Positions 20,531 through 30,876 of a DNA stretch of 64,000 nt are shown here, one piece after another. The translations under genes and the position numbers were made by a program. Under the pieces are notes generated by a model. It was not told the DNA's origin and ran no database searches. It was given only the letters and a program-made list of their open reading frames with translations. Source of the DNA: Lysobacterales bacterium (GTDB lineage Bacteria; Pseudomonadota; Gammaproteobacteria; Xanthomonadales; Rhodanobacteraceae); NCBI GenBank assembly GCA_017305135.1, contig JAFKNA010000012.1:1-64000 (forward strand), read 5' to 3'. Position 1 is the first letter of the stretch. Each line of letters begins with the position of its first letter.

Positions 20531-22972
20531 ATGCTGCACGACCTGCGCCTTGCCCTCCGCTCGCTGCTCCGCTCGCCGGGTTTCACGGTTGTTTCCGTGC
20601 TGATGCTGGCGGTCGGCATCGGCCTGTCCATCTACATGTTCGGCGCCATCAACGCCTTCGCGCTGAAGCCGCTGCCGTTCCCCGAGGCCGGCCGGCTGGT
20701 GCACTTCAAGTACACCGAACGCGCCAACCCGGAGCGCAGTCTCGATCTGCCGCAGGCGGACTGGCTGGCCCTGCGCGAGCGCCAGCAGAGCCTCGAATCC
20801 CTGGCCGCGTATACCGTCGGCACCGCGAACCTTGGAGGTTTTGATGGCCCGCCCGAGCGCCTTTCCGGCGCGTGGGTGAGCCCGGATGCGTTCGGCGTGC
20901 TCGGCTTCAAGCCGCTGCTCGGGCGCGACTTCACCTGCGCCGACGCACGGCCCGGCGCGCCGCCGGTGGCACTGGTCGCGCACCGCACCTGGGAGCTGCT
21001 GCTCGACGCCGACCCGCAGGTCGTCGGACGGCGGGTGCGCGTCAACGGCAACCCGGTCGAGATCATCGGCGTGATGCCGGAGGGCTTTGCCTTCCCGCTG
21101 ACCGAGGCCCTGTGGCAGCCACTGAAGATGGATTCCTCCATCGCACCGGATGCCGACCTGCCGGCGGTCGACACCTTCGGCCGCCTGCGCGACGGCGTCA
21201 CGCGCGAGCAGGCGCAGGCCGAGTTCGCAGGCCTGATGCAGCGGCTGGGCGGCGAACGCACCGCGCCGTTGGCCGGCGACGCGCCGAAGATGCAGGCCTT
21301 CTCCGACGCCTTCATCCTGCCGCAGATCCGCCAGGCCACGTATGCGATGTCGCTGGCGGTGCTTCTGGTCCTCCTGATCGCCTGCACCAACGTGGCCGCG
21401 CTGATGACCGCGCGCTTCAGCGCCCGCACCCGCGAGATGGGCATCCGGACGGCGCTCGGCGCCAGCCGGCGCCGGCTGATCGGGCAGGTGCTGGCCGAAT
21501 CGCTGCTCATCGCGGCCGCTGCCGCCGCGCTCGGCTGGCTCGGCACCGAGCTCTGGATGCACTACGGCAGCGGCACCGGCACCGAGCAGTACGGCAACCT
21601 GCCGTGGTGGGTGGACTTCCATTCCAACGCCACCGACGTGCTGGTCTGCGGCCTGATCGCCTTCCTCGCCGCGCTGGCGGCCGGCCTCGCGCCGGCACTT
21701 GGCTCCAGTCGTCTGGACGTCCAGGCGAGCCTGCGCGCGGGCGGCGGCCACGGCGCCTCAAGCCGCCGCCGCGGCCCGGGGCGGTTCCTGGTCAGCGCCG
21801 AGGTCGCGCTCGGCGTGGTGCTGCTGATCGGCGCCGGCGTCGCGATCAAGAGCGCGCTGGATTCCCAGGCCAGCGAACTCGGCATCCGCGTCGACGGCGT
21901 CCTCACCGGCCGCATCGGCCTTTTCGAGGCCGACTACCCGGACGCCGCCGCCCGGGCACGCTTCGCCGAAACGCTTGAAGCCCGCCTGCGCGAACTCCCC
22001 GGCGCCCGCGCCGCCACCGTGGCCAGCACGCTGCCGCTGATGGGTTTCGAACGCGAGCACTATGCGCGTGCAGGCGATGCGGTCGACGAGACGGGCACGC
22101 TGCCACGCGCCTGGCTGTCGCGGGTGAGCGATGGCTTCTTCCGGACCTTTGACGTCGCGCTCCGCGAAGGACGCCTGTTCGATCGGCGCGACAGCGCCGA
22201 CGCGCCCACTGTCGCGATCGTCAGCGCCGCGCTCGCCGCCCACGCCTGGCCCGGCGAATCGGCCTTGGGGCAGCGGCTGCGCCTCGACCCCGCGGATCCC
22301 GCGTCGCCGTCGCTGGAGGTGGTTGGCGTGGTCGCCGACAGCATGCAGGCCGACTACCTGCAGACCGGCGCGACCCTGTCCGCGCACCGCACCGACGGCA
22401 ATATCTACCGGCCGCTGGCGCAGGACCCGCCCGCCTTCCTGAGTTTCGCCGTGCACGCCGGCGGTAATCCGGGCGCGCTCGGCGAAGCCGTGCGCCAGGC
22501 CGTGCGCGGCATTGATGCCAACCTGCCCGTGTACTGGCTGCGGCCGATGCAGGAGTGGCGCGGCAAGATCTTCTGGGGCCAGGAAATCCTCGCCAGCATG
22601 TTCAGCGTGTTCGCCGTGTTCGCGGTGCTGCTCGCCGCCGCCGGCATCTACGCCGTGCTGGCCTTCGACGTCACCGCGCGCACCCGCGAGATCGGCGTGC
22701 GCCGCGCCCTCGGTGCCCCGGCCGCGAGCGTGCTCGCGATGGTGCTCCGCCGCGGCGCGCGGCAGGTCGCGATCGGGCTCGCCGTCGGCCTGCCACTCGC
22801 CTGGGCCTTCACCCTGCTGCTCGGCCGGATGCTGATGCCGGGCTCACGCTCCGCCCCGGGCGTGTATGCGGCCGTGGTCGCGGTACTCGCGCTGGCGGTC
22901 ACCCTGGCCGCCTGGCTGCCGGCGCGACGGGCGCTGAAGGTCGACCCGATGGTCGCGCTGCGCAGCGAGTGA
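20531..22972 (+). CDS. ABC permease 6 of 9, duplicated FtsX/MacB_PCD (ADOP type)
   Basis: A 813-residue permease with FtsX boxes EMGIRTALGASRRRL and EIGVRRALGAPAASV and C-terminus MVALRSE. The first periplasmic domain carries a distinct aromatic/acidic insert around residues 345-360 (SGTGTEQYGNLPWWVDF) that the other copies lack at this point. It is 12 bases after permease 5 and 19 bases before permease 7. The ATG at 20531 is preceded by GAGG. Its first helix (SVLMLAVGIGLSIYMFGAINAF) is preserved. No frameshift or internal stop is seen. Confidence 0.86.
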   Translation: MLHDLRLALRSLLRSPGFTVVSVLMLAVGIGLSIYMFGAINAFALKPLPFPEAGRLVHFKYTERANPERSLDLPQADWLALRERQQSLESLAAYTVGTANLGGFDGPPERLSGAWVSPDAFGVLGFKPLLGRDFTCADARPGAPPVALVAHRTWELLLDADPQVVGRRVRVNGNPVEIIGVMPEGFAFPLTEALWQPLKMDSSIAPDADLPAVDTFGRLRDGVTREQAQAEFAGLMQRLGGERTAPLAGDAPKMQAFSDAFILPQIRQATYAMSLAVLLVLLIACTNVAALMTARFSARTREMGIRTALGASRRRLIGQVLAESLLIAAAAAALGWLGTELWMHYGSGTGTEQYGNLPWWVDFHSNATDVLVCGLIAFLAALAAGLAPALGSSRLDVQASLRAGGGHGASSRRRGPGRFLVSAEVALGVVLLIGAGVAIKSALDSQASELGIRVDGVLTGRIGLFEADYPDAAARARFAETLEARLRELPGARAATVASTLPLMGFEREHYARAGDAVDETGTLPRAWLSRVSDGFFRTFDVALREGRLFDRRDSADAPTVAIVSAALAAHAWPGESALGQRLRLDPADPASPSLEVVGVVADSMQADYLQTGATLSAHRTDGNIYRPLAQDPPAFLSFAVHAGGNPGALGEAVRQAVRGIDANLPVYWLRPMQEWRGKIFWGQEILASMFSVFAVFAVLLAAAGIYAVLAFDVTARTREIGVRRALGAPAASVLAMVLRRGARQVAIGLAVGLPLAWAFTLLLGRMLMPGSRSAPGVYAAVVAVLALAVTLAAWLPARRALKVDPMVALRSE

Positions 22973-22991
22973 ACTCCGGAGCCGCCCGCCG

Positions 22992-25376
22992 ATGAATCCC
23001 TTCCGGTCCCTGCGCAGCGTGCGCCACGCACCGGCGTTTTCCGTCGCAGTGTTCGCATTGGTCGCGGCCGCGGTGCTGGTCAACGCGAGCGCGTTCAGCG
23101 CCATCCACGCGCTGCGCTGGAAGGCGCTGCCGTTCACCGACGGCGATGCGCTGGTCGAACCGCGCGCCAACCTGCAGGCGTACGGTTTCAAGGTCGGCCT
23201 GACCGAGCTGCAACGCGCGGCGATCGACGCCGAGCGCGCGACCTTCACCGGTGCGCTCGGCTTCACCACGGCGCGCGGCAATGCCGAGGATGGCCGCAGC
23301 TGGAGCATCGCGCGGGTGACGCCGAACTTCCATGCCGTACTCGGCGTCCCGGCGGCGCTCGGCCGCGGCTTTGTAGCCGGCGACGCCGTCCCCGGCGCGG
23401 ACGGCGTGCTCGTGCTCGGCGACACCGCCTGGCGCAGCCGCTTCGGTGCCGATCCGGACGTGATCGGGCGCACGCTGCGCTTCGGCGAGCGCACCTGGAC
23501 CGTGATCGGCGTGATGCCGCGCGGCTTCGCGTTCCCGGATACGGACACCGAAGCCTGGCGTCCCTACGTGATGAACGACGCGGAGCGCGCGGATGCCGAG
23601 CGCGGCAACGTCGGCGAACTGTCCGTCGTCGCACGGCTCGCGCCCGGGCGCACCCTGGCACAGGCGCAGGCGAGCATCGCGCGCATCTTGGCCGACGATG
23701 CCAGCCTCGCCGAGCAGCGGACCAGCGGTGGCCTCGTCGGCGATGTCCGTGCCTGGCGCGAGCGCTATGCGGAATCGGGGCGGCAGGCGCTCGGCCTGTT
23801 CCAGCTCGCCGCGCTGGTGCTGCTCGCCGTCGTCGTCGCCAATCTGGTCAACCTGCAGCTCGACCGCCTGCTCGCGCGCTCGCGCGAATTCGACATCCGC
23901 CGTGCGCTCGGCGCGGGCGAGGGCGCGATCCTCCGCTCGGCGCTCGCGGACCTGGCGCCACCGGTGTTCGCCGGGCTCGCCGCGGGACTGGCGCTGGCGC
24001 CGGGCGTCATCGCCCTGCTGCGGGCACGCGAACTGCTGCCCGGCAACCTGCCGCAGGGCGCCGGCTTCGGCGCCGCGACGCTGGCCGCCGGGTTCGCCAT
24101 CGCCCTGGTCGCCATGGCGGCCGGCGTTCTGGCCGTCCTCGCCACGCGCGGTGCAGCGCGCCTGTCCGCCCGCGGCGGCGTCGGCACGCTCGGGCGCCTG
24201 CGCCCGGCGCTGCTGGTCGCGCAGATCATGCTGACGACGGCGCTCCTCGGCAGCACCGCGCTGCTGCTGCGAAGCGCCGTGAATCTCCTCGGCGTCGAAC
24301 GCGGCTTCGATGCCGACGGCGTCGTGCTCACGCTGGTCGATCCCGTCGGCGTGACGATGAACGGACGCACCTACGACGGCCGGAACGACCGGCAGAAATA
24401 CGAAGCGGTGGTGCGCGCGATCCGGCATGAAGTCGCCGTCTTGCCCGGCGTGCAGCAGGCGGCGGTGGCGACGGCCGCGCCGTTCAGCGGCTGGGAATCG
24501 CTGTCCAGCTACCGTCATCCGGGCACACCGGATGCAATCGCGGCGCGCGGCCGCGGCATCGGCCCGGGCTATTTCGCCGCGCTCGGCATTCCGCTCGTCG
24601 CGGGCCGCGACTTCACCGCGGCCGATGCCCACGCGGAATCGCCGGTGGTCGTGGACGAGGTCTACCGCGACCGCTACCTGGCCGGCAGCGATCCGCTCGG
24701 CGCCAGCATCGACATCGACACCGGCAACGGCTTCCGTCGCGCACGCATCGTCGGCATGGCGCGCACGGCGAAACACGAATCACTCGAGGAGGCGACGCCG
24801 CTGCCGACCGTGTACCAGTACCACGACGCCCCGCTGCCGGTGTTCTGGCTGGTCACCCGCGTGCACGGCGATGCGGCGGCGTTCGCCGGCACGCTGCGCC
24901 AGCGCGTCGAAGCGCTGATCCCGGGCGGCAGCATCGGCATCAACCAGCCGCTCGCCGAACTGGTCGATGCGAGCCTCGCGCCGCGCCGCACCCTGCTGCA
25001 ATCGCTCGGCGCCTTCGCCGCGATCACGCTCGCGCTGGCCGCGCTCGGCCTTGCCGCCGTGCTCGGCTTCGCGATCCGCCGCCGTACCGCGGAGCTCGGC
25101 GTGCGCATGGCGCTCGGCGCGACACCGGCGCGCGTGCGCTCGCTGGTACTGCGCCAGGGCGGCCGGCTCGTCGTTGCCGGGCTGGTGCTCGGCGGCGCGC
25201 TCGGGCTCGGGCTGGCGCGGCTGCTCGCCGACCGGCTGTTCGACATCGGCTTCGCCGATCCGGCGAGCTGGGCGGTCACCCTGGCGCTGGTCGCCGCGGT
25301 CGCCCTCGCCGCCTGCTGGCTGCCGGCGCGCCGCGCCGCCGCCATCGATCCGATCGAGGCGCTGCGGCATGAGTGA
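22992..25376 (+). CDS. ABC permease 7 of 9, duplicated FtsX/MacB_PCD (ADOP type)
   Basis: A 794-residue permease that forms a close pair with permease 8. Both have the N-terminal element LRWK.LP after the first helix, the first box EFDIRRALGAGEG, and a nearly identical last 130 residues (second box ELGVRMALGATPARV, tail IEALRHE). A GGAG lies upstream of the ATG at 22992. The 261-base spacer after the stop is homologous to the spacer after permease 8, so gene and spacer were probably duplicated together. The domain order is the same doubled layout. Confidence 0.87.
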   Translation: MNPFRSLRSVRHAPAFSVAVFALVAAAVLVNASAFSAIHALRWKALPFTDGDALVEPRANLQAYGFKVGLTELQRAAIDAERATFTGALGFTTARGNAEDGRSWSIARVTPNFHAVLGVPAALGRGFVAGDAVPGADGVLVLGDTAWRSRFGADPDVIGRTLRFGERTWTVIGVMPRGFAFPDTDTEAWRPYVMNDAERADAERGNVGELSVVARLAPGRTLAQAQASIARILADDASLAEQRTSGGLVGDVRAWRERYAESGRQALGLFQLAALVLLAVVVANLVNLQLDRLLARSREFDIRRALGAGEGAILRSALADLAPPVFAGLAAGLALAPGVIALLRARELLPGNLPQGAGFGAATLAAGFAIALVAMAAGVLAVLATRGAARLSARGGVGTLGRLRPALLVAQIMLTTALLGSTALLLRSAVNLLGVERGFDADGVVLTLVDPVGVTMNGRTYDGRNDRQKYEAVVRAIRHEVAVLPGVQQAAVATAAPFSGWESLSSYRHPGTPDAIAARGRGIGPGYFAALGIPLVAGRDFTAADAHAESPVVVDEVYRDRYLAGSDPLGASIDIDTGNGFRRARIVGMARTAKHESLEEATPLPTVYQYHDAPLPVFWLVTRVHGDAAAFAGTLRQRVEALIPGGSIGINQPLAELVDASLAPRRTLLQSLGAFAAITLALAALGLAAVLGFAIRRRTAELGVRMALGATPARVRSLVLRQGGRLVVAGLVLGGALGLGLARLLADRLFDIGFADPASWAVTLALVAAVALAACWLPARRAAAIDPIEALRHE

Positions 25377-25637
25377 TGGTCCGGCCACCTCCATAACCCG
25401 CAGCGCGGGCAGCGATTCCGGGAGGGCCGGTCTCCCGACCCGCCGCCGTTGCTTGATCACGACCGCCTCGCCGGAAGCGCCGGGCTTGAGCCCGGCATTC
25501 CCAGGCTGCCGACGCGTGCGTATGCACGACGTGGGAGCGGCTTCAGCCGTGATGCCCTCCCGTGGCCAGGTGCGGAAGCATCGCGGCCGAAGTCGCTCCA
25601 CCAACCTTCAATCCGCCGCCACTGACATCAAGATGCC
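25377..25637. repeat. Duplicated spacer, copy 1 (between permeases 7 and 8)
   Basis: This 261-base spacer aligns along its whole length with 28053-28313, also 261 bases. Shared blocks include a GGAGGGCCGGTCTCCCGACC hairpin element (25421-25440), GACGACCGCCTCG-like sequence, and a degenerate GTGGGAGCGGCTTCAGCC hairpin at 25531-25601. There is no gene in it. It is evidence for duplication of a gene-plus-spacer unit. Confidence 0.85.
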
Positions 25638-28052
25638 ATGAACATCGCCAACATGTTGCGCCGCCACCTGCATTCGCCCGTGTTCGCGCTGGTCGTCTTC
25701 GTGCTGGTCGCCGCGGTGACGGCGATCAACGCGACCGTGTTCGACGCCATCGACACGCTGCGCTGGAAGTCGCTGCCCTACGCAGCGGACGACAGCCTGG
25801 TATGGCTGCAGCTGAAGCTGACGAAGATCGACAACGAGAGCAGCCTGAGCGAGCTCTACCGCGGCGAACTCGCGCGCGACGGCGCGACCTTCCGCGGCGT
25901 CGCCGGATTCGTCGATGCCAACCGCACGCGCAGCGACGACCAAGGCCGGCCGTGGCGCATCGCGCAGGTGACGCCGCAACTGGATGCCGTGCTCGGCGCC
26001 GCCCCGGCGCTCGGCCGCGGCATCGAGGAGGCCGACGCCGCGGATGGCGCCGATCGCGTGCTGGTGATTTCCGACGCGCTGTGGCGGCGGCGGTTCCATG
26101 CCGACCCGGAGATCGTCGGGCGGCGGGTACGCTTCGGCGAGCGCACCGAGACCATCATCGGCGTGATGCCGCGGGGCTTCGCGTTCCCGGACACGCGAAC
26201 CGACGCGTGGCGGCCGTTCGTACGGCCGACGCCCGCGTCGGCGGTCGACGGGGTCGGTGAGCTTGAGGTCGTCGCGCGCCTCGCCGATGGCGCGACGGCG
26301 GAGCAGGCGCGCATGGCCCTCGAACGGGTCTACGGCGGCGGCAGGGATCTCGGCGATTTCGGCGCGATGTTCGCGAGCCTCGGGCCGCAGGCACACGCCG
26401 AGCCGTGGCGCGCGCACTTCGCCGCGCGGCATGGCCACGCGCTGGCGATGATGCAGTTGGCCGCGCTGATCCTGCTGCTCGCGGTCGGCGCGAACCTGGT
26501 CAACCTGCAGCTCGATCGGCTGCTGCAGCGCAGCCGCGAGTTCGACATCCGCCGCGCGCTGGGCGCCGGCGAAGGCACGGTGGCATGGCAGGCCTTGTGC
26601 GAGCTGCTGCTGCCGGCGTTGGCGGGCGTGGCCGCCGGGCTCGCCCTGGTCGGCCCCGGCCTGCGCCTGCTTGCAGCGCGGCGGCTGCTGCCGGAAGGCA
26701 TGCCGACCGAGGCCGGCTTCGGCGCCCCGGCACTCGCCAGTGGCTGCGCCATCGTCGCCACGGTGCTGCTGACAGCACTGGTCGCGGCGCGCGTGCTACG
26801 CGGCCGTTCCGGCCTCTCGCAGCGGGGCCACGCCGGCGGCCTCGGGCGGCTGCGGCCGTCGCTGCTGGTCGGCCAGGTGGCACTGACCACCGCCCTGCTC
26901 GGCTGCGCCGCGCTGCTGCTGCGCAGCGCCGTCAACGTGCTCGACGTCGACCGCGGCTTCGATGCCACAGGCGTGCTGATGACCGGCATCGATTTCGCCA
27001 CGCCGCCGCGCCTGCGTCCCGACTACGATCCCCGCCAGGACGGCGCACTGGAATCGGCCGTCCACGACCTGCTGCGGGAAGCCGCGGCGCTCCCTGGCGT
27101 GCGCCACGTCGCCACCGCCGACCTCGCGCCGTTCAGTGGAGGCGACACCTTCGCCCAGGCGCAGGTGCCCGGCCAGGACGGCTTGCAGCAGTTGCGCACG
27201 CGGACGGTGTCGCCCGACTACTTCGCAACGCTCGGCATGCCGCTGCTGCAGGGCCGCGGCTTCGATGCCGCCGATGCCAATGGCGCCTCGCCCGCGGTAG
27301 TGGATGAAAGCTACGTGCGCCGCTATCTCGGCAGCGGCGACCCGGGTGGGGCCAGCGTCGGCATCGATTTCCGCTCGCCGGAGGACATGGCTTCGCCGGA
27401 CGGGGCCCGCATCATGAGCCCGATCGTCGGCGTGGTGGGCGCGGTCAAGACGGCCTCGCTGGAGGAGCACGACGGCACGCCAACCGTGTACCGGACCAGC
27501 ACCGTTCCGAACCCGCGATTCATCCTGCTGCTGCGTGCCGATGGCGACGCCACGGCACTGGCGGAGCCGGTGCGCCGCCTGATCGCCCGGCGCATGCCGG
27601 ACGCGCTGATCGCCTTCAACCAACCGCTCGCGCAACGCGTGGAGGCGAGTTTCGCTCCGCGGCGCGGGCTGGTGGAGACGCTCGGCGCCTTCGCCGCGAT
27701 CACGCTGGCGCTGGCCGCGCTCGGCCTTGCCGCCGTGCTCGGCTTCGCGATCCGCCGCCGCACCGCCGAGCTCGGCGTGCGCATGGCGCTCGGCGCGACC
27801 TCCGCCCGCGTGCGCGGCCTCGTGCTGCGCCAAGGCGGCGCGCTCGTCGGCACCGGGCTGGTGCTCGGCGGCGCGCTCGGCCTCGGGCTGGCGCGGCTGC
27901 TCGCCGACCGGCTGTTCGGCATCGGCTTCGCCGATCCGGCGAGTTGGGCGGCCACCCTGGCGCTGGTCGCCGCGGTCGCCCTCGCCGCCTGCTGGCTGCC
28001 GGCTCGGCGCGCCGCCGCCGTCGATCCGATCGAGGCGCTGCGGCATGAATGA
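25638..28052 (+). CDS. ABC permease 8 of 9, duplicated FtsX/MacB_PCD (ADOP type)
   Basis: A 804-residue permease, the sister of permease 7. FtsX boxes are EFDIRRALGAGEGTV and ELGVRMALGATSARV, and the tail is IEALRHE. The final membrane domain is almost identical to permease 7, while the periplasmic domains differ more. This is the pattern expected if substrate-contacting parts diverge faster, or if gene conversion homogenised the 3' end. The ATG at 25638 overlaps an out-of-frame ATG at 25633. The flanking spacers on both sides are themselves homologous. Confidence 0.87.
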   Translation: MNIANMLRRHLHSPVFALVVFVLVAAVTAINATVFDAIDTLRWKSLPYAADDSLVWLQLKLTKIDNESSLSELYRGELARDGATFRGVAGFVDANRTRSDDQGRPWRIAQVTPQLDAVLGAAPALGRGIEEADAADGADRVLVISDALWRRRFHADPEIVGRRVRFGERTETIIGVMPRGFAFPDTRTDAWRPFVRPTPASAVDGVGELEVVARLADGATAEQARMALERVYGGGRDLGDFGAMFASLGPQAHAEPWRAHFAARHGHALAMMQLAALILLLAVGANLVNLQLDRLLQRSREFDIRRALGAGEGTVAWQALCELLLPALAGVAAGLALVGPGLRLLAARRLLPEGMPTEAGFGAPALASGCAIVATVLLTALVAARVLRGRSGLSQRGHAGGLGRLRPSLLVGQVALTTALLGCAALLLRSAVNVLDVDRGFDATGVLMTGIDFATPPRLRPDYDPRQDGALESAVHDLLREAAALPGVRHVATADLAPFSGGDTFAQAQVPGQDGLQQLRTRTVSPDYFATLGMPLLQGRGFDAADANGASPAVVDESYVRRYLGSGDPGGASVGIDFRSPEDMASPDGARIMSPIVGVVGAVKTASLEEHDGTPTVYRTSTVPNPRFILLLRADGDATALAEPVRRLIARRMPDALIAFNQPLAQRVEASFAPRRGLVETLGAFAAITLALAALGLAAVLGFAIRRRTAELGVRMALGATSARVRGLVLRQGGALVGTGLVLGGALGLGLARLLADRLFGIGFADPASWAATLALVAAVALAACWLPARRAAAVDPIEALRHE

Positions 28053-28313
28053 TGGTTCGGCCACCTCGATAACCCGCGACGCGAGCAGAGAGCGCGGGAA
28101 GGCCGGTCTCCCGACCGGCCGCTGTTGCTTGATGACGACCGCCTCGTCGGAAGCGCCGGGCTGGAACCCGGCATTTCCAGGCTGCCGACGCGTGCGTCTG
28201 CACGACGTGGGAGCGGCTTCAGCCGCAATCTCCTCCCGTGCTCCAGGTGCAGAAGCATCGCGACCGAAGCCGCTCCGTCAAGCCCCATCCGCCGCCACGG
28301 ACATCCAGACGCC
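28053..28313. repeat. Duplicated spacer, copy 2 (between permeases 8 and 9)
   Basis: Same length as and homologous to 25377-25637. It contains the intact palindrome GGCCGGTCTCCCGACCGGCC at 28101-28120 and the GTGGGAGCGGCTTCAGCC element at 28207-28277, whose second arm is partly decayed. No coding potential is supported. Confidence 0.85.
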
Positions 28314-30722
28314 ATGAACGCCTCGAACCTCGTGCACCGCCTGCTGCGCACCCCCGGCTTCAGCGCGCTTTCCGTGCTGCTGCTTGGCCTTGCCTTCGGC
28401 GCCCTCGCCTGCGTCGCCAGCGTGGTCTACGGGCTGCTGCTGAAGCCGCTGCCGTTTCCGGAGTCGGAACGGCTGGTGACGGTCGAATCGCGCATCCTCG
28501 GCATTCCGTTCGACGTCGGCCTTTCCACGCCGCTGCGCGAGGAGATCGCCGCGCATGCGGGTGGGTTGGACGGCATCGCGGCGTGGCGCGAGGACACCAA
28601 AGCCTTGCGCGACGAGAGCGGCCGCCGCACGGGTTCACTGAAGACCGCGTTGATGGAGCCGCAGGCGTTCGCCCTGCTGGGCGCGAAACCGGCGCTCGGG
28701 CGCCTGTTCGCCGCCGAGGACGCCGTCGCGGGCGCGGTTCCGGGCGTGGTGCTGTCCTGGAACGAATGGCAGGCGCGCTACGCCGGCGCGGAGGATGCGA
28801 TCGGGCGCCGGCTCCGGCTCGGGGACACGGACTACCGCGTCATCGGCGTGCTGCCGAAGGACTTCCTCTTTCCGAGCGCCGAGACGCGCATGTGGCTGCC
28901 GCTCGGCTTCACTGCCGAGGAACGCGCGCGGTCGCGGGCCGGCAGCTTCGACGGCACCCTGGCCATCGCGCGCCTGCGCGCCGGGCACGACCGGGCGGCA
29001 GTGGGCGATGAACTCACGGGCATCTCCAAAGGGATGCCGGAACTCGATGGCGCCTTCGGCGGCAGCCTGAAGCTGCGCGTGGAGCCGCTGCGCTCGCTGT
29101 GGACCGGCGAACGGCGCGAGGCGCTGCTGCTGATGCTGCTGGCAGTGTCGATGGTCTGGCTGGTGACTGCGGCCAATGTCACCAATCTGTTCCTGGCGCG
29201 GGCGCTCGAGCGGCGGCAGGAGTCGGCTCTGACGGCGGCGCTCGGCGCGACCCCTTGGCAACGGGCGCGGGTCGTAGTGACCGAAGCGGCAGCGCTGTGC
29301 GCGGCCGGCGTCGTGCTCGGCTGCGTGCTGCTGCCGGCGGGGCTGGCGCTGCTGCGCCATTTCGACCTGCTGCCGACCGGCACGCCGCAGGCGATCGGCA
29401 TCGACGCGCCGACCATCGTCCTGTTGCTGACCCTCGCGCTGCTGCTGTGTGTGGCGCTGGCCTGCGCAGGGCTGTCGGTGCAGCGCGGCAACCTCGGCGA
29501 CATGATCCGTCGCGGCGGTTCGCGCCAGACCGCCGGCGGCGCCGCGCAGGCCGCGCGCAAGTCGCTGGTGGTGGCGCAGGTCTCGCTGACCGTCGCGTTG
29601 CTGTTCGGCATCGGCGTGCTGCTGCGCAGCTCGCAGAACCTGCTCGCCGAGGATGTCGGCTTCCAACGCGACCACCTGCTCTACGCGAGCCTCTACGACC
29701 TGGTGCCGGCCGACGCCACCCCGGAGCTGCGCAGCGCGCGCCTGACCGAACTCGCCGAGCGCGCGCGCAGCCTGCCCGGCGTGGCCGCGGCGGGACTCGG
29801 TAGCATGGTGCCGTTCGGCACCAGCATTGCCACCACCAACTACACGCCACCGGGGCTGGACGACGCCAAGGACAAGCCGATCGGCTACGACCAGCGGGTC
29901 GACGCCGGCTACTTCGCCGCACTCGGCATCCCGATCCTGCGCGGCCGCGGCTTCGATGCCGACGAGGCGCGCTCCGAGGCGCCGGTGGCCGTCGTCGACG
30001 AGGCCTTCGTAAAGCGGCATTTCGGCGATACGGACCCGCTCGGCAGGCACTTCAAGATCGGCGTCGGCGCGGACCGGCCCGACAGCGAGGTCACCATCGT
30101 CGGCGTGGTACCGACGCTGAAGCAGCGTTCGCTCGACGAGTTCGCCGACCGCGTTGCGATCTACCGCCCGTTCGCGGCGCCGCCCTATGCGGCGCTGGCG
30201 GTGCGCACCACGGTGGATCCCGCGGTGCTGATCGCGCCCCTGCAGGCGCTCGGCGCGGAGATCGCGCCGAAGGATGCGCTCGGCCCGATCGTCACCCTGG
30301 ACGAGCGCATCGCCGGCACGCTGAAGGACCGCACGCGGCTCAACACGCTGCTCGGCCTGCTCGGTCTCACCGCGCTGCTGCTCGCCGCGGTGGGCCTGTA
30401 CGCCGTGCTCGCCTACGCCGTACGCCAGCGCGTGCCCGAGTTCGGCGTGCGCATGGCGCTCGGCGCGCGGGCCTCGCACGTGCTGCGGCAGGTACTCGGC
30501 CAGGGGCTCACCCTGGTCGGCATCGGCTTGGCGCTCGGCCTGCCGCTGGCGTGGGGGTTCGCGCGGCTGCTGTCCTCACGCCTTTACCGGGTCGGCACCT
30601 TCGACCTGCCAACGCTCGCCGCCGTCGCCCTGGCACTGGCGGCGATCGGCCTGGTGGCGTGCCTGTGGCCGGCGCGGCGCGCGGCGCGCATCGATCCGAT
30701 CGAGGCGCTGCGGCATGAGTGA
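28314..30722 (+). CDS. ABC permease 9 of 9, duplicated FtsX/MacB_PCD (ADOP type)
   Basis: A 802-residue permease, the last of the tandem array. The first FtsX box is degenerate (ESALTAALGATPWQR) whereas the second is canonical (EFGVRMALGARASHV); the tail is IEALRHE, as in permeases 7 and 8. The ATG at 28314 is chosen because MNASNLVHRLLRTPGF matches the family N-terminus; a longer in-frame start at 28125 would translate the duplicated spacer. The gene ends 154 bases before the second ATPase. The first periplasmic domain is close to the usual PLPFPESERLV pattern, unlike permeases 7 and 8. Confidence 0.87.
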   Translation: MNASNLVHRLLRTPGFSALSVLLLGLAFGALACVASVVYGLLLKPLPFPESERLVTVESRILGIPFDVGLSTPLREEIAAHAGGLDGIAAWREDTKALRDESGRRTGSLKTALMEPQAFALLGAKPALGRLFAAEDAVAGAVPGVVLSWNEWQARYAGAEDAIGRRLRLGDTDYRVIGVLPKDFLFPSAETRMWLPLGFTAEERARSRAGSFDGTLAIARLRAGHDRAAVGDELTGISKGMPELDGAFGGSLKLRVEPLRSLWTGERREALLLMLLAVSMVWLVTAANVTNLFLARALERRQESALTAALGATPWQRARVVVTEAAALCAAGVVLGCVLLPAGLALLRHFDLLPTGTPQAIGIDAPTIVLLLTLALLLCVALACAGLSVQRGNLGDMIRRGGSRQTAGGAAQAARKSLVVAQVSLTVALLFGIGVLLRSSQNLLAEDVGFQRDHLLYASLYDLVPADATPELRSARLTELAERARSLPGVAAAGLGSMVPFGTSIATTNYTPPGLDDAKDKPIGYDQRVDAGYFAALGIPILRGRGFDADEARSEAPVAVVDEAFVKRHFGDTDPLGRHFKIGVGADRPDSEVTIVGVVPTLKQRSLDEFADRVAIYRPFAAPPYAALAVRTTVDPAVLIAPLQALGAEIAPKDALGPIVTLDERIAGTLKDRTRLNTLLGLLGLTALLLAAVGLYAVLAYAVRQRVPEFGVRMALGARASHVLRQVLGQGLTLVGIGLALGLPLAWGFARLLSSRLYRVGTFDLPTLAAVALALAAIGLVACLWPARRAARIDPIEALRHE

Positions 30723-30876
30723 ACGGCCGCCGCGTTCGTCCATCGAGCATTTCCGCGCCACCGAGTCGTGCGAACCTGGCGTCGACGGTCCGCAATGTGC
30801 CGCCGGGAAGGAAAGTACCCCCTCAAACATGTGGTCTGCGCGTTCGACGCGGGACCCGCAACCCAAGGGCACGCCC

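Noticed and set aside
15547-21751. Minus-strand open frames of more than 1000 codons opposite permeases 4-6
   Set aside because: They arise from strong third-position G+C bias in the plus-strand genes and have no conserved motifs or ribosome-binding sites.
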